From NCBI GenBank assembly GCA_020073265.1, contig JAIQFN010000012.1, positions 48,045 to 112,044 of the forward strand: 64,000 bases of DNA, in the 5' to 3' direction. The notes below the pieces were generated by a model. That model was not told the origin of the DNA. It did no database searches and worked only from the letters and a program-made list of their open reading frames with translations. The translations under genes and the position numbers were made by a program. This DNA is from Terriglobia bacterium (GTDB lineage: Bacteria; Acidobacteriota; Terriglobia; Bryobacterales; Bryobacteraceae). Positions 27,406 through 35,478 of the stretch are shown piece after piece (within the stretch, counting starts at the first letter, position 1; every line of letters starts with the position of its first letter).

Positions 27406-28839
27406 CTACAACGCTCTCTCGCACAGCCGGCCCAACGTCAGCAGCGCCCGATCATGCGCGTCGGACCAACTGTGCCCGCAGTTGATGCGGATGTAATTCC
27501 GGTATCGCCCGCTGGCGGAAAAAATGGTGCCCGGCAGGATGCTGATGTGCTGGGCCAGCGCGGCGTGATACAGGTTCAGCGCGTTGATCCGTCCGGGCAG
27601 CTCCACCCACAGCATGTATCCACCCGCTGGCCGGCTGATGCGCGTGCCATCCGGGAAGTATCTGGAGATGGCCTGGCGCACACCGTCCACCTGCGAATGC
27701 AGGGTCGTGCGCAGGCGCTTCAGGTGGCGGTCGTAGCCGCCGGTTTCCAGAAACTCGGCGACCACCATCTGCGATAGTGACGGCGTCGCCACCGTGGTCA
27801 GCATCTTCAGTCGTTCGACTTCCGCACGGTAGCGGCCCGCCATCACCCAACCCAGACGGTAGCCAGGCGAGAGAATCTTCGAGAAGGACGAGCACAGCAG
27901 GACGTTTCCTTTTCGATCAAATGATTTCACCGGGCGCGGGCGAGGACCGCTGAAAGTCAGGTCGCCGTACACTTCGTCTTCTATCAGCGCCACGTCGCGG
28001 CGCGCCGTCAATTCCGCGAGCGCCTTCTTGTACTTGTCCGGTAAAGCGTAGCCAAGCGGATTGTGGCAATTCGACATCGAGATGCACGCTTTGACGCGAT
28101 GCTTGCGGATTGCGGCGTCCAGTTCCTCCAGGTCCATGCCGTCCTGCGGATGCGTCGGAATTTCGATCACCTTCATGCCCATGGAGCCGGCGCTTTGCAA
28201 GATGCCGAAGTAGGTGGGGCTTTCCACCGCGACCGCATCACCCGGGCGCGCGACGGCCCGCAACGCCAGGTTGATGGCCTCCAGCGCGCCGCAGGTCACC
28301 GTGATGTCGCGCGGTGAAAACGCGCATCCCATCGCGATGGCCCGTCGCGCGATTTGCCGGCGCAGTGGCTGGAATCCGGGCGGAAAATCGTAGCGCGTGC
28401 TGTGATAGGGCTGGCGGTGGATGATCCGGCGCAGAATCAGATTCAGGCGGCGGTTCGGAAACAGTTCGGGACTGGCGCTTCCCGCGCCCAACGGGATATT
28501 GCGAGGATCGTTCAGCGCCTCGATGACGCCGGTCAGAATGTTCTTCGTCCCCACCGCCGAAGCCTGCGTTCTGGCCGCTTCGAATTGCGGCTCGGGGATG
28601 AGACTCGAAAACGGCGTGCGCACATAGAATCCGGATTGAGGACGCGCTTCCAGATAGCCGCGGCTCTCCAGCCACAGATAAGCCTGCAAAGCCGTGGAGA
28701 TGCTGATGCGCTGTTGCCGGCTCAGCTCGCGCAGCGACAACACGCGATCGCCCGGGCGGAGCGCTCCCCGAGCCATCTGGTGCGTGAGGCTCTCGGCGAC
28801 CCGAACGTACAGAGGTGCATTGGTTGTAGCGGCTGCCAT
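27406..28839 (-). CDS. MocR-type regulator (GntR helix-turn-helix plus aminotransferase-like domain)
   Basis: This gene encodes 477 residues from the ATG at 28839; longer frames would run through the divergent promoter. Residues about 7-75 form the GntR winged helix (YVRVAESLTHQMARGALRPG, then SLRELSRQQRISISTALQA). Residues about 110-470 form a fold-type I aminotransferase domain with the PLP Lys in SSFSKILSPGYRLGW. MocR regulators bind PLP or an aldimine to control vitamin B6 or amine and amino-acid genes. The gene is divergent from the PhzF-like gene and probably controls it; repeats in the 100-base gap look like its sites. Confidence 0.9.
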   Translation of the reverse strand: MAAATTNAPLYVRVAESLTHQMARGALRPGDRVLSLRELSRQQRISISTALQAYLWLESRGYLEARPQSGFYVRTPFSSLIPEPQFEAARTQASAVGTKNILTGVIEALNDPRNIPLGAGSASPELFPNRRLNLILRRIIHRQPYHSTRYDFPPGFQPLRRQIARRAIAMGCAFSPRDITVTCGALEAINLALRAVARPGDAVAVESPTYFGILQSAGSMGMKVIEIPTHPQDGMDLEELDAAIRKHRVKACISMSNCHNPLGYALPDKYKKALAELTARRDVALIEDEVYGDLTFSGPRPRPVKSFDRKGNVLLCSSFSKILSPGYRLGWVMAGRYRAEVERLKMLTTVATPSLSQMVVAEFLETGGYDRHLKRLRTTLHSQVDGVRQAISRYFPDGTRISRPAGGYMLWVELPGRINALNLYHAALAQHISILPGTIFSASGRYRNYIRINCGHSWSDAHDRALLTLGRLCERAL

Positions 28840-28868
28840 GGCGGAATGATAACAGATTTCGCCTGCGC

Positions 28869-28908
28869 GAACTGTACTGGTTATAGCTGTATGGAACTGC
28901 TTCTGTAC
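28869..28908. promoter_or_regulatory. Candidate MocR operator and divergent promoter region
   Basis: Between the MocR and PhzF-like start codons, GAACTGTAC (28869-28877) is followed 17 bases later by GAACTG (28894-28899), and CTGTAC recurs at 28903-28908. The intervening TGGTTATAGCTGTATGG is much richer in A/T than the surroundings. Spaced direct repeats around an AT-rich core resemble known MocR sites. A TATCGT hexamer (28928-28933) lies 6 bases before the PhzF-like ATG. Confidence 0.45.
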
Positions 28909-28939
28909 ATGCCGCCGCTCAATACGGTATCGTCTGTGC

Positions 28940-29866
28940 ATGTCACCCGTTTTGACTCCGCACGCCATCCGGTATCGAGTGGTCGATGTGTTCACTAAGG
29001 AGGCGCTGCTCGGAAATCCTTTGGCGGTTTTTCCGAATGCGACTGGTCTGGACGATGCGACCATGCAGAAAATCGCGAAAGAGCTGAACCTTTCTGAGAC
29101 GGTCTTTATCGGTCCGGCAACGCGGCCCGACTGCGCGGCCAGTGTGCGAATCTTTACTTCTACCCGCGAGATGCCATTTGCGGGCCATCCCACCGTCGGC
29201 GCCAGCTACGTGCTCCTAGAAATCGGATCGGTGCCCAAAGACACCGAGCGCTTTGTTCTGGAGGAGAAGATCGGACCTGTGCCCGTTCGCGTGGAGACGA
29301 ACGGAACCGGCAGGCCGAAGATTTGGTTGACCACTCCGCCCATCAGCTTCGGCCGGACTTTCGACCGTGCGCTCTGCGCAAAGGTTCTGGGACTGGAGAC
29401 GGCCGATCTGCTCGACGTGCCGCCCGGGTTCGTCACCGCGGGAAATCCAGGAGTTTTCGTGGCCGTCAGGACCAAGGCGGCGGTGGATCGCGCGTGGGTC
29501 GATTCCAGCGCACTGCGAAATCTGGAGGCGAACCAGCCCATGCCATTTTTCTTGTTCGTGTTTGCTCCGGTGTCCGGGGGCGCATACTCGCGAATGTTCG
29601 CGCGCCGCGGGATGCTGGAAGATCCCGCGACTGGCAGCGCTACTGGGCCGTTGGCTGCGTACATGATGAGGCATGATCTGGCCGCTAGTGCCGACGGCAC
29701 GCAGCTCATTAGCGAGCAGGGAACCAAGATGGGCCGCCGCAGCATTCTCCACATTCTGGTTCACGGCGAGCAAGGAGCGGAGGGAATCGAAGTGGGCGGC
29801 TACGTGACACCGGTGATCGAAGGTGTCATGACAGTGGCATTGGCGCGGACGGCGCGGCCGCTGTGA
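28940..29866 (+). CDS. PhzF family isomerase/epimerase-like protein
   Basis: This gene encodes 308 residues. The two-lobed PhzF fold is recognised by FTKEALLGNPLAVFPNA (about 15-31), LNLSETVFIGPAT with the catalytic Glu, REMPFAGHPTVGASYVL (about 77-93) and the second-lobe EDPATGSATGPLAAYM (about 230-245). Characterised members isomerise a phenazine precursor or racemise diaminopimelate-like amino acids, but most are unassigned and there are no phenazine genes here. The stop overlaps the GTG start of the PLP decarboxylase by 4 bases, so the two are coupled. Confidence 0.9.
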   Translation: MSPVLTPHAIRYRVVDVFTKEALLGNPLAVFPNATGLDDATMQKIAKELNLSETVFIGPATRPDCAASVRIFTSTREMPFAGHPTVGASYVLLEIGSVPKDTERFVLEEKIGPVPVRVETNGTGRPKIWLTTPPISFGRTFDRALCAKVLGLETADLLDVPPGFVTAGNPGVFVAVRTKAAVDRAWVDSSALRNLEANQPMPFFLFVFAPVSGGAYSRMFARRGMLEDPATGSATGPLAAYMMRHDLAASADGTQLISEQGTKMGRRSILHILVHGEQGAEGIEVGGYVTPVIEGVMTVALARTARPL

Positions 29867-31287
29867 GGTACGCACAGTTGCTGCAAGAGACCTGCGATCT
29901 GGCCGTCGAATTTCTCCAAGACCTGCCACTTCGGCCCGTTACGCGGCCGGTGGACTTGGCGGCCCTGCTTGCGGCGATGGGCGGAGCTCTGCCGGATGCG
30001 TCCAGCGAGCCGCTGGAGGTGATCCAGCACTTCGCCACAGTCGTGGAACCCGGATTGGTTGCCAGCGCGGGGCCGCGCTACTTCGGATTCGTGACCGGAG
30101 GATCCCTGCCAGTGACGGTCGCGGCAGAGTGGCTGGCTACCGCCTGGGACCAAAACGCCTTTTGCTACGTCTCGTCTCCGGCTGCCGCCGCGGCCGAAGA
30201 AGTTGCCGGAAAATGGTTGCTCGAACTGTTCGGTCTGTCTGGCCAGATGAGCGTGGGATTTACGACCGGCGCCACGATGTCCAACTTCGCGGCTCTGGCC
30301 GCCGCGCGGCACGCGCTGTTTCAGCGACTCGGCTGGAATGTCGAAGAGCAGGGCCTGGCGGGAGCACCGGAAATCACGATCGTCGCGAGCGAGGAATCGC
30401 ACGTCGCGGTTTTTGCGGCGCTCCAGATGCTGGGCCTGGGACGGAATCGCGCGCGGCGTGTTGCGGCCGACGGACAGGGCCGCATGCGGCCGGACTCGCT
30501 TCGCTCGCTGCTGGCCGGCGTCACCGCGCCGGTGTTAGTCTGCGCGCAAGCCGGTAACGTGAATACTGGCGCTTTTGATCCGATCGACGAAATCGCTGCT
30601 TGTCTCCGCGATCGCCCGGCGTGGTTGCATGTGGACGGCGCTTTCGGGCTGTGGGCCGCGGCGTCGCCGCAACGTTCCGCGCTGGTGAAGGGCGTCGAGC
30701 TGGCCGATTCGATCGCACTGGATTGTCACAAGTGGCTCAACGTCCCGTATGACTCCGGCGTGGTGTTTGTGCGGAACCGGGAAGCGCACCATGCTGCCAT
30801 GACGCTCAACGCCCCGTACTACGTGCCGGGCCCCGACGTGGCGCGCGAGAATCACCACTGGGTTCCTGAGGCTTCCCGCCGTGCTCGTGGATTCGCCGTC
30901 TACGCGGCGCTTCGGACTTTAGGACGCCGGGGGATTGCCGAGATGGTGGATCGCTGCTGCGCGTTGGCCCGGCGCATGGCCGACCGGCTCACGCAGGGGC
31001 CGGGCATCGAAATCCTGAACGACGTGGTCTTGAACCAGGTGCTGGTGCGGTTCGTGCCGGGCGACGGCGGAGACGCGGATGCCCTGACAGCCGAGGTCAT
31101 CCGGCGAGTTCAGGAAGAAGGCACCTGCTGGGCGAGCGGTACTTCCTGGCATGGCATGCGCGCCATGCGCATCTCGGTGTCGAACTGGTCCACCACCGAA
31201 AAAGACATCGATCTGTCGGCGGACGCGATGCTCCTTTGTGCCGCGGCGGCGCGTTCCTCGAACTTAGTCGCGGCTAGTAACCGTTAG
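29863..31287 (+). CDS. PLP-dependent decarboxylase, aromatic-L-amino-acid/glutamate decarboxylase family
   Basis: The product has 474 residues from a GTG that overlaps the PhzF-like stop (GTGA). Group II decarboxylase features are visible: TTGATMSNFAALAAARHAL (about 130-148), AQAGNVNTGAFDPIDEIA, HVDGAFGLWAAAS with the PLP-stacking Asp, and the PLP Lys in DCHKWLNVPYDSGVVF (about 288-303). It should decarboxylate an amino acid to an amine, or cleave a C-C bond by related chemistry; the substrate is unknown. With the PhzF-like gene and the divergent MocR it makes a compact amino-acid module. Confidence 0.88.
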   Translation: MRYAQLLQETCDLAVEFLQDLPLRPVTRPVDLAALLAAMGGALPDASSEPLEVIQHFATVVEPGLVASAGPRYFGFVTGGSLPVTVAAEWLATAWDQNAFCYVSSPAAAAAEEVAGKWLLELFGLSGQMSVGFTTGATMSNFAALAAARHALFQRLGWNVEEQGLAGAPEITIVASEESHVAVFAALQMLGLGRNRARRVAADGQGRMRPDSLRSLLAGVTAPVLVCAQAGNVNTGAFDPIDEIAACLRDRPAWLHVDGAFGLWAAASPQRSALVKGVELADSIALDCHKWLNVPYDSGVVFVRNREAHHAAMTLNAPYYVPGPDVARENHHWVPEASRRARGFAVYAALRTLGRRGIAEMVDRCCALARRMADRLTQGPGIEILNDVVLNQVLVRFVPGDGGDADALTAEVIRRVQEEGTCWASGTSWHGMRAMRISVSNWSTTEKDIDLSADAMLLCAAAARSSNLVAASNR

Positions 31288-31325
31288 AATCGCTCCCGTG
31301 CCGGCAGCCGGAAATCCAAGTAAGT

Positions 31326-31547
31326 GTGAAGGACGAAAATGTTCCCGTCAGCAGCACCGACGAGCTAACGGTCGCCGGCGGACGCCTGGCCGATCGAGTT
31401 CGCCACCTGGGAGAATACAAGCCCACGAATACACCGCTCTCCGCCGTCGAAATCGCGCTGCGAAAACATCTGGGCGAGGCACGTCACGTTGAAGACTGGA
31501 CTCCCCGCACCAGGGAGACAATCCGGGACCTGACTCCACGCGGGTGA
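31326..31547 (+). CDS. Small hypothetical protein
   Basis: A 73-residue frame from GTG, polar and charged, with LRKHLGEARHVEDWTPRTRE near its C-terminus. No signal peptide, membrane helix or known motif is visible. It fills the 272-base gap between the decarboxylase and the MFS gene. A TAGAAT box (31285-31290) overlaps the decarboxylase stop and could start a transcript for it. The stop lies 12 bases before the MFS start. The frame could equally be non-coding leader. Confidence 0.4.
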   Translation: MKDENVPVSSTDELTVAGGRLADRVRHLGEYKPTNTPLSAVEIALRKHLGEARHVEDWTPRTRETIRDLTPRG

Positions 31548-31553
31548 TACACT
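31545..31553 (+). promoter_or_regulatory. Extended -10 promoter of the MFS gene
   Basis: TGA-TACACT matches an extended -10 element (TGn followed by a hexamer). The hexamer ends 6 bases before the GTG at 31560, so transcription would begin on or beside the start codon, giving a leaderless mRNA. Confidence 0.4.
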
Positions 31554-31559
31554 CACACG

Positions 31560-32846
31560 GTGGGTACTCGTGCAGCCGCTGCAACAACGACGCGAGGAGT
31601 CACGCGCCTGGAGTGGTTCACGCTGATCCTACTGGTCGTCTCGGTTGCCCTCAACTACGTCGATCGCGGGAATCTCTCGATCACCGGGGTCGCGCTCAGC
31701 AAGGAATTGCATCTCAAGCCTCACGAGTTGGGATTTCTGCTGTCCGGATTTTTCTGGACCTACTCGATTTTCCTGGTTATCTCCGGCTGGCTGATCGAGC
31801 GATACAACGTCGTGGTCGTTCTGACGGCCGGGTTCGTCATCTGGTCGGCCACTACCATGCTGACTGGATTCGCGAACGGATTTCTGTCGCTGTTCGTGCT
31901 GCGGCTGGTGCTCGGGATAAGCGAGTCGGTGGCATATCCTTCGTACTCGAAGATCCTCGCCGCCAGTTTTTCGGAGCGGCATCGCGGGATGGCGAACGGT
32001 CTGATCGATGTCGGATGCCGGCTCGGTCCAGCGGCCGGCTTGGTTGGAGGAGGCTTGATTCTCGATCGCTTTGGGTGGCGGCCCGTGTTCCTTTGGATCG
32101 GCCTGGCGGGCCTGGCATGGTTGATTCCCTGGTGCATCCTGGCGCCGAAGATTCGAATCTCATCCCAGGCGCATGCGCGCTACGGCGGCCCCAGCTTCGC
32201 CGAAATTCTAAAAAAGCGCGAAGCATGGGGTACGGTGATCGGCCTGTTTTGCGGTAACTACGCCTGGTACTTCATGCTGACGTGGCTGCCGCAATACCTA
32301 CTGACGGAGCGCGGTTACTCGACGCGGTTGATGGCGCTCACCGGCTGGCTGCCGTTTTGCGCCACCGCGGTTGGCGCGGCGTTTAGCGGCTGGCTGTCTG
32401 ACCGGTTCATCGCGCGGGGCGGCGATCCCACGCGGGTGCGCAAAACCTTCGCCGTCGGGGGACTGGCGGGATCGGCCGTGCTTCTGTTGCCTGCCGCGGT
32501 TGCGGCAGACCAGGTCCTGGCGATGTCCCTTCTGGTTGCGGCAGGCTTTATCTACGGACTGTTCAGCTCCCACATTTGGGCCATCACCCAGACGCTGGCC
32601 GGCGTCGGAGCGGCCGCGAAGTGGACCGGCATTCAGAACGGCGCCGGCAACCTGGCGGGAATTGTAGCTCCCGTCGCGACCGGCTTCATCGTGGAGCGAA
32701 CCGGAGAATTCTACCTGGCCTTTGTATGGGTTTGCGCAATCCTCTTGGCTGGAGCGGTTGGCTATCTACTGATGGTACGGAAGGTGGAGCCGGTGGCCTG
32801 GGACCGCGTGGAACCTGTCGACGCCGGTGCGCGTCTGGTTAGTTGA
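31560..32846 (+). CDS. MFS transporter, anion:cation symporter (ACS)-like
   Basis: This gene encodes 428 residues from GTG with 12 membrane helices. The first helices read LNYVDRGNLSITGVALSKEL and LGFLLSGFFWTYSIFLVISGW, characteristic of the ACS subfamily that imports sugar acids such as glucarate or galactonate and other organic anions. The cytoplasmic loop after helix 6 and GWLSDRFIARGGDPTRVRK between helices 8 and 9 are typical. The substrate is unknown. A strong terminator follows at 32921-32960. Confidence 0.88.
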   Translation: MGTRAAAATTTRGVTRLEWFTLILLVVSVALNYVDRGNLSITGVALSKELHLKPHELGFLLSGFFWTYSIFLVISGWLIERYNVVVVLTAGFVIWSATTMLTGFANGFLSLFVLRLVLGISESVAYPSYSKILAASFSERHRGMANGLIDVGCRLGPAAGLVGGGLILDRFGWRPVFLWIGLAGLAWLIPWCILAPKIRISSQAHARYGGPSFAEILKKREAWGTVIGLFCGNYAWYFMLTWLPQYLLTERGYSTRLMALTGWLPFCATAVGAAFSGWLSDRFIARGGDPTRVRKTFAVGGLAGSAVLLLPAAVAADQVLAMSLLVAAGFIYGLFSSHIWAITQTLAGVGAAAKWTGIQNGAGNLAGIVAPVATGFIVERTGEFYLAFVWVCAILLAGAVGYLLMVRKVEPVAWDRVEPVDAGARLVS

Positions 32847-32920
32847 CGTAACTGGTTTTTCTCTCTCTGTGACATCCCTTGACTTCGGCAGCATGAACTG
32901 CGCGAGCAGTTCGGTTGCCG

Positions 32921-32960
32921 GCCGGTGAGCATCTTCCTCCGAGTGCTCGCCGGCTTTTTA
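32921..32960 (+). terminator. Rho-independent terminator after the MFS gene
   Basis: GCCGGTGAGCA (32921-32931) pairs with TGCTCGCCGGC (32944-32954), 11 pairs with one G-U, around a 12-base loop and followed directly by TTTTTA. It closes the transcript from the MFS gene. It can also stop the convergent NUDIX gene transcript only weakly, since there is no T run on the other strand. Confidence 0.85.
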
Positions 32961-32979
32961 TTTGGCGGCGGATGGCATT

Positions 32980-33519
32980 CTAGCGAAGCGCCCGGGCGGC
33001 GGCGCGGACGATGTTCCCCGGCACACCGAAGCGTTCAAACTCATCCAGTCCGCACCAGGCCACTTGCGGCGCTTCCTCGGTGCAGGCGAAGACATCCGAC
33101 TCAGCCTCAAAAGTGAAGATGAGGTCGTGATGCAGGTGGAACGGTTCGCCCTTGCGCGCGGGAATTCCATGGACATCCATGCCGACCAATCGAGCGAGCC
33201 GGTCGGAGGCAATCTGCACCGAGGTTTCTTCGGCGGTCTCGCGCCGCGCGGCATCGCCGAGCGTGGTGTCGGTCTCCTCGACGTGACCGCCGGGCAGCAG
33301 CCAGCGCCGGTGCCGGTGATGATGCATCAACAGGACGCGACGGCCGTGCGGATGCAGCACCAGCGCGCTCACGGTGATGTGGCCCGGGTGGTATTGGTCG
33401 CGCGAAAACGGCGCTTCCGTTTGCTCCAGTAGCCCGAGCGTCAACTCGCGGCTCTTCTGCTCTTCTGGCGACGCGGCAAACGCTTCGACCAACCGCCGGC
33501 CCTCTTCGATGGAGCGCAT
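32980..33519 (-). CDS. NUDIX hydrolase
   Basis: The product has 179 residues. The Nudix box is GGHVEETDTTLGDAARRETAEETSV in split form: GGHVEETD (about residues 76-83) then AARRETAEETSV, with the catalytic RExxEE helix intact. Compared with the consensus there is one extra residue between the first Gly-Gly segment and REx2EE, a known spacing variant. The core is preceded by ITVSALVLHPHGRRVLLMHH. The enzyme should cleave a nucleoside diphosphate linked to some moiety; the substrate cannot be read. It lies 6 bases downstream of the XRE-tailed response regulator on the same strand and may share its transcript. Confidence 0.85.
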   Translation of the reverse strand: MRSIEEGRRLVEAFAASPEEQKSRELTLGLLEQTEAPFSRDQYHPGHITVSALVLHPHGRRVLLMHHHRHRRWLLPGGHVEETDTTLGDAARRETAEETSVQIASDRLARLVGMDVHGIPARKGEPFHLHHDLIFTFEAESDVFACTEEAPQVAWCGLDEFERFGVPGNIVRAAARALR

Positions 33520-33525
33520 CCGCCG

Positions 33526-34173
33526 CTAGAACTCGATGGAAGCCAGCACTTCGGACGGCCGCTTCTCGAACGCGTGGCAGATGGCCAGCAGGCTTTCGAC
33601 GCTCGGCAGATTGGCGCCGCGCTCGATGGAGCTGATCTGCGAGATGCTCAGCTTGGTCATGGCCGCGAGATCCTTGAGCGACCAGTCGCGCTCCACGCGC
33701 AGCATCTTGATCTGATGGCCCAGCCGCTCGCGCAGGCGGTCCTGAGCGGCGCGTCCAAACCCGAATTTCTCGATGGCGTTGTGCAGCGTCTGCCGGAGCT
33801 GCGCCAGCGTGAAAGGTTTCGAGATGTAGTCAAACACCTTCATCTTGAAGGTGGCGCGCATGTCTTCGAGCGAGGGATAGCCGGTGACGACGATGACGCA
33901 CAGGCCCGGAAACGCGGCCTGGAGCTGCTCCAGCACCTTGTCTCCCTTGACGTCGCCCATTTTCATGTCCAGCAGCACGATGTCGGGCAAGCGTTGCTCG
34001 CAGCCGGCGAAGAGCTCGTCGGCATGCCCGAAGGTGCGAATCGCGTACACTCCGTCGTCCTTGAGCGCATCTTCGAGATAATTGCGAAAATCGGTATCGT
34101 CGTCCAGTATCGCCAGGTCCACCAGACCGCTGGGGCTGGCGGACTCCGTGGCTTGTTCGGACGTGGTTCTCAT
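33526..34173 (-). CDS. Response regulator with C-terminal Cro/C1-type helix-turn-helix
   Basis: The product has 215 residues from the ATG at 34173, two bases after the kinase stop. The receiver domain (about 17-135) has the acidic cluster LDDDTD, phosphoacceptor Asp69 in DIVLLDMKMGD and the Lys in DYISKPF. Instead of the usual NarL, OmpR or NtrC output, residues about 155-210 form an XRE/Cro-C1 helix-turn-helix (LRVERDWSLKDLAAMTKLSI, then SISQISSIERGANLP). It is the partner of the upstream histidine kinase. Target genes are not evident. Confidence 0.88.
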   Translation of the reverse strand: MRTTSEQATESASPSGLVDLAILDDDTDFRNYLEDALKDDGVYAIRTFGHADELFAGCEQRLPDIVLLDMKMGDVKGDKVLEQLQAAFPGLCVIVVTGYPSLEDMRATFKMKVFDYISKPFTLAQLRQTLHNAIEKFGFGRAAQDRLRERLGHQIKMLRVERDWSLKDLAAMTKLSISQISSIERGANLPSVESLLAICHAFEKRPSEVLASIEF

Positions 34174-34175
34174 AG

Positions 34176-35327
34176 TCACGTGTGACTCCCGGTCCGCCGC
34201 GGATCGCCAGCCGGCAGCGCGACCTCTAAACAAGCGCCGCCCTCGGGTCGATTCGAAGCCGCGATCGTGCCGCCGTGTTGGTGCACGATGCCTTCGGCCA
34301 CGGTCAGACCCAAACCGGTTCCTCTGGCGTCCAGGCGGCTGGAGACGAATGCTTCGAATATATCCGGCAGGACATCGGGCGGAATGCCGCGCCCGTCGTC
34401 CTCCACGGTGACCAAGATCCAGGACTGTGCGTTGCGGTTCATGCGCTTGGATTGAACCACGATTGTACCTCGCGGCCGGATGGCGTACATGGCGTTGCGC
34501 AGCAGATTGACGAACACCTGGATAAGACGGTCCGAGTTGCCGGTGACCACGTGGTCAGCCGCAACATGATTGACGAAGGTAGCCTGCGCGGCCTTTTCAT
34601 CGATGGCCAGCAAGCTCCAGGCGTCGTCGATCAGGTTCCGCAGCGGAACGGGCTCCAGATGCTGCTTCCTGACGCGCGAGAAATCCACCAGGCTCTCGCT
34701 GATCTTGAGAATCCGCTGCGTGACGCGAAGCATGCGCGCCAGGCGCTCCAGCGTGACCGGATCGTGGGTGGTCTCGGTCAGCTTCTCGATGGAGCCTTGC
34801 AGCACCGTGAGCGGCGTGTTCAGCTCGTGCGCGACGCTGGCGCTCAGCAGGCCCAGGCTTACCAGGCGATCCTGTGCTTCCAGGCGGCGAAGCGCTTCCT
34901 CGAGTTCGTCTTCGCGCTTGCGAAGATCGTTGATGGTGGCGTTGCGCGACCGCATGATCTGGCCGATCTCGTCGCCTGGGATCAGGGATGCGTCGATGAG
35001 CTCGTGCTCGCGGTCGCCGTGCTGCGTGGCTTGATCGGCGCCTAGCAACAGGCGCAGCGGCCGGTAGACGTACAGCGGCATGATGGTGGTCTCGAGCGCC
35101 AGCACCGCCAGGACGTAGATCGCGCCCAGGACGATAAACAAATTCGCTTTGGCCTGATCGGGCAAATACGAATACAGCGCGAAGTAAACGCCCAGAACGA
35201 GGATCGCGAAGAACAGGTTGTGCAACACCATCAGCTTGGGCCGCACTTTCAGATCGCCGAACAGCCGGGCGACGCTGCGAGCAGTCCGCATGGCTGCGGG
35301 CGCCGGCATGGATTGGCTTTCCCTCAC
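34176..35327 (-). CDS. Membrane histidine kinase paired with the XRE-tailed regulator
   Basis: The product has 383 residues from a GTG supported by AGGAG eight bases upstream. Two membrane helices (about 32-55 and 62-88) are separated by a very short loop, so there is almost no periplasmic sensor. A HAMP-like segment and coiled coil (about 88-155) lead to the HisKA domain with His167 in SVAHELNTPLTVL. The HATPase domain has the N box (VFVNLLRNAMYAI), G1 (VEDDGRGIPP) and G2 (GTGLGLTVAEGI). It probably senses something in or near the membrane and phosphorylates the following regulator. Confidence 0.9.
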   Translation of the reverse strand: MRESQSMPAPAAMRTARSVARLFGDLKVRPKLMVLHNLFFAILVLGVYFALYSYLPDQAKANLFIVLGAIYVLAVLALETTIMPLYVYRPLRLLLGADQATQHGDREHELIDASLIPGDEIGQIMRSRNATINDLRKREDELEEALRRLEAQDRLVSLGLLSASVAHELNTPLTVLQGSIEKLTETTHDPVTLERLARMLRVTQRILKISESLVDFSRVRKQHLEPVPLRNLIDDAWSLLAIDEKAAQATFVNHVAADHVVTGNSDRLIQVFVNLLRNAMYAIRPRGTIVVQSKRMNRNAQSWILVTVEDDGRGIPPDVLPDIFEAFVSSRLDARGTGLGLTVAEGIVHQHGGTIAASNRPEGGACLEVALPAGDPRRTGSHT

Positions 35328-35478
35328 AGTATCGACTCCTTGCTCATACGATTCTACGGGGGATTGAGGGCGGGTGGGGGCGCGCGTTCCGGACTGGCGT
35401 TCCGTAACACGCTTTGCCCCCGGCAGTGGTTGGCGTTAGGCTGTAGGAGGGCGATCGAAACTCCGGCCGCTTCCGCGA

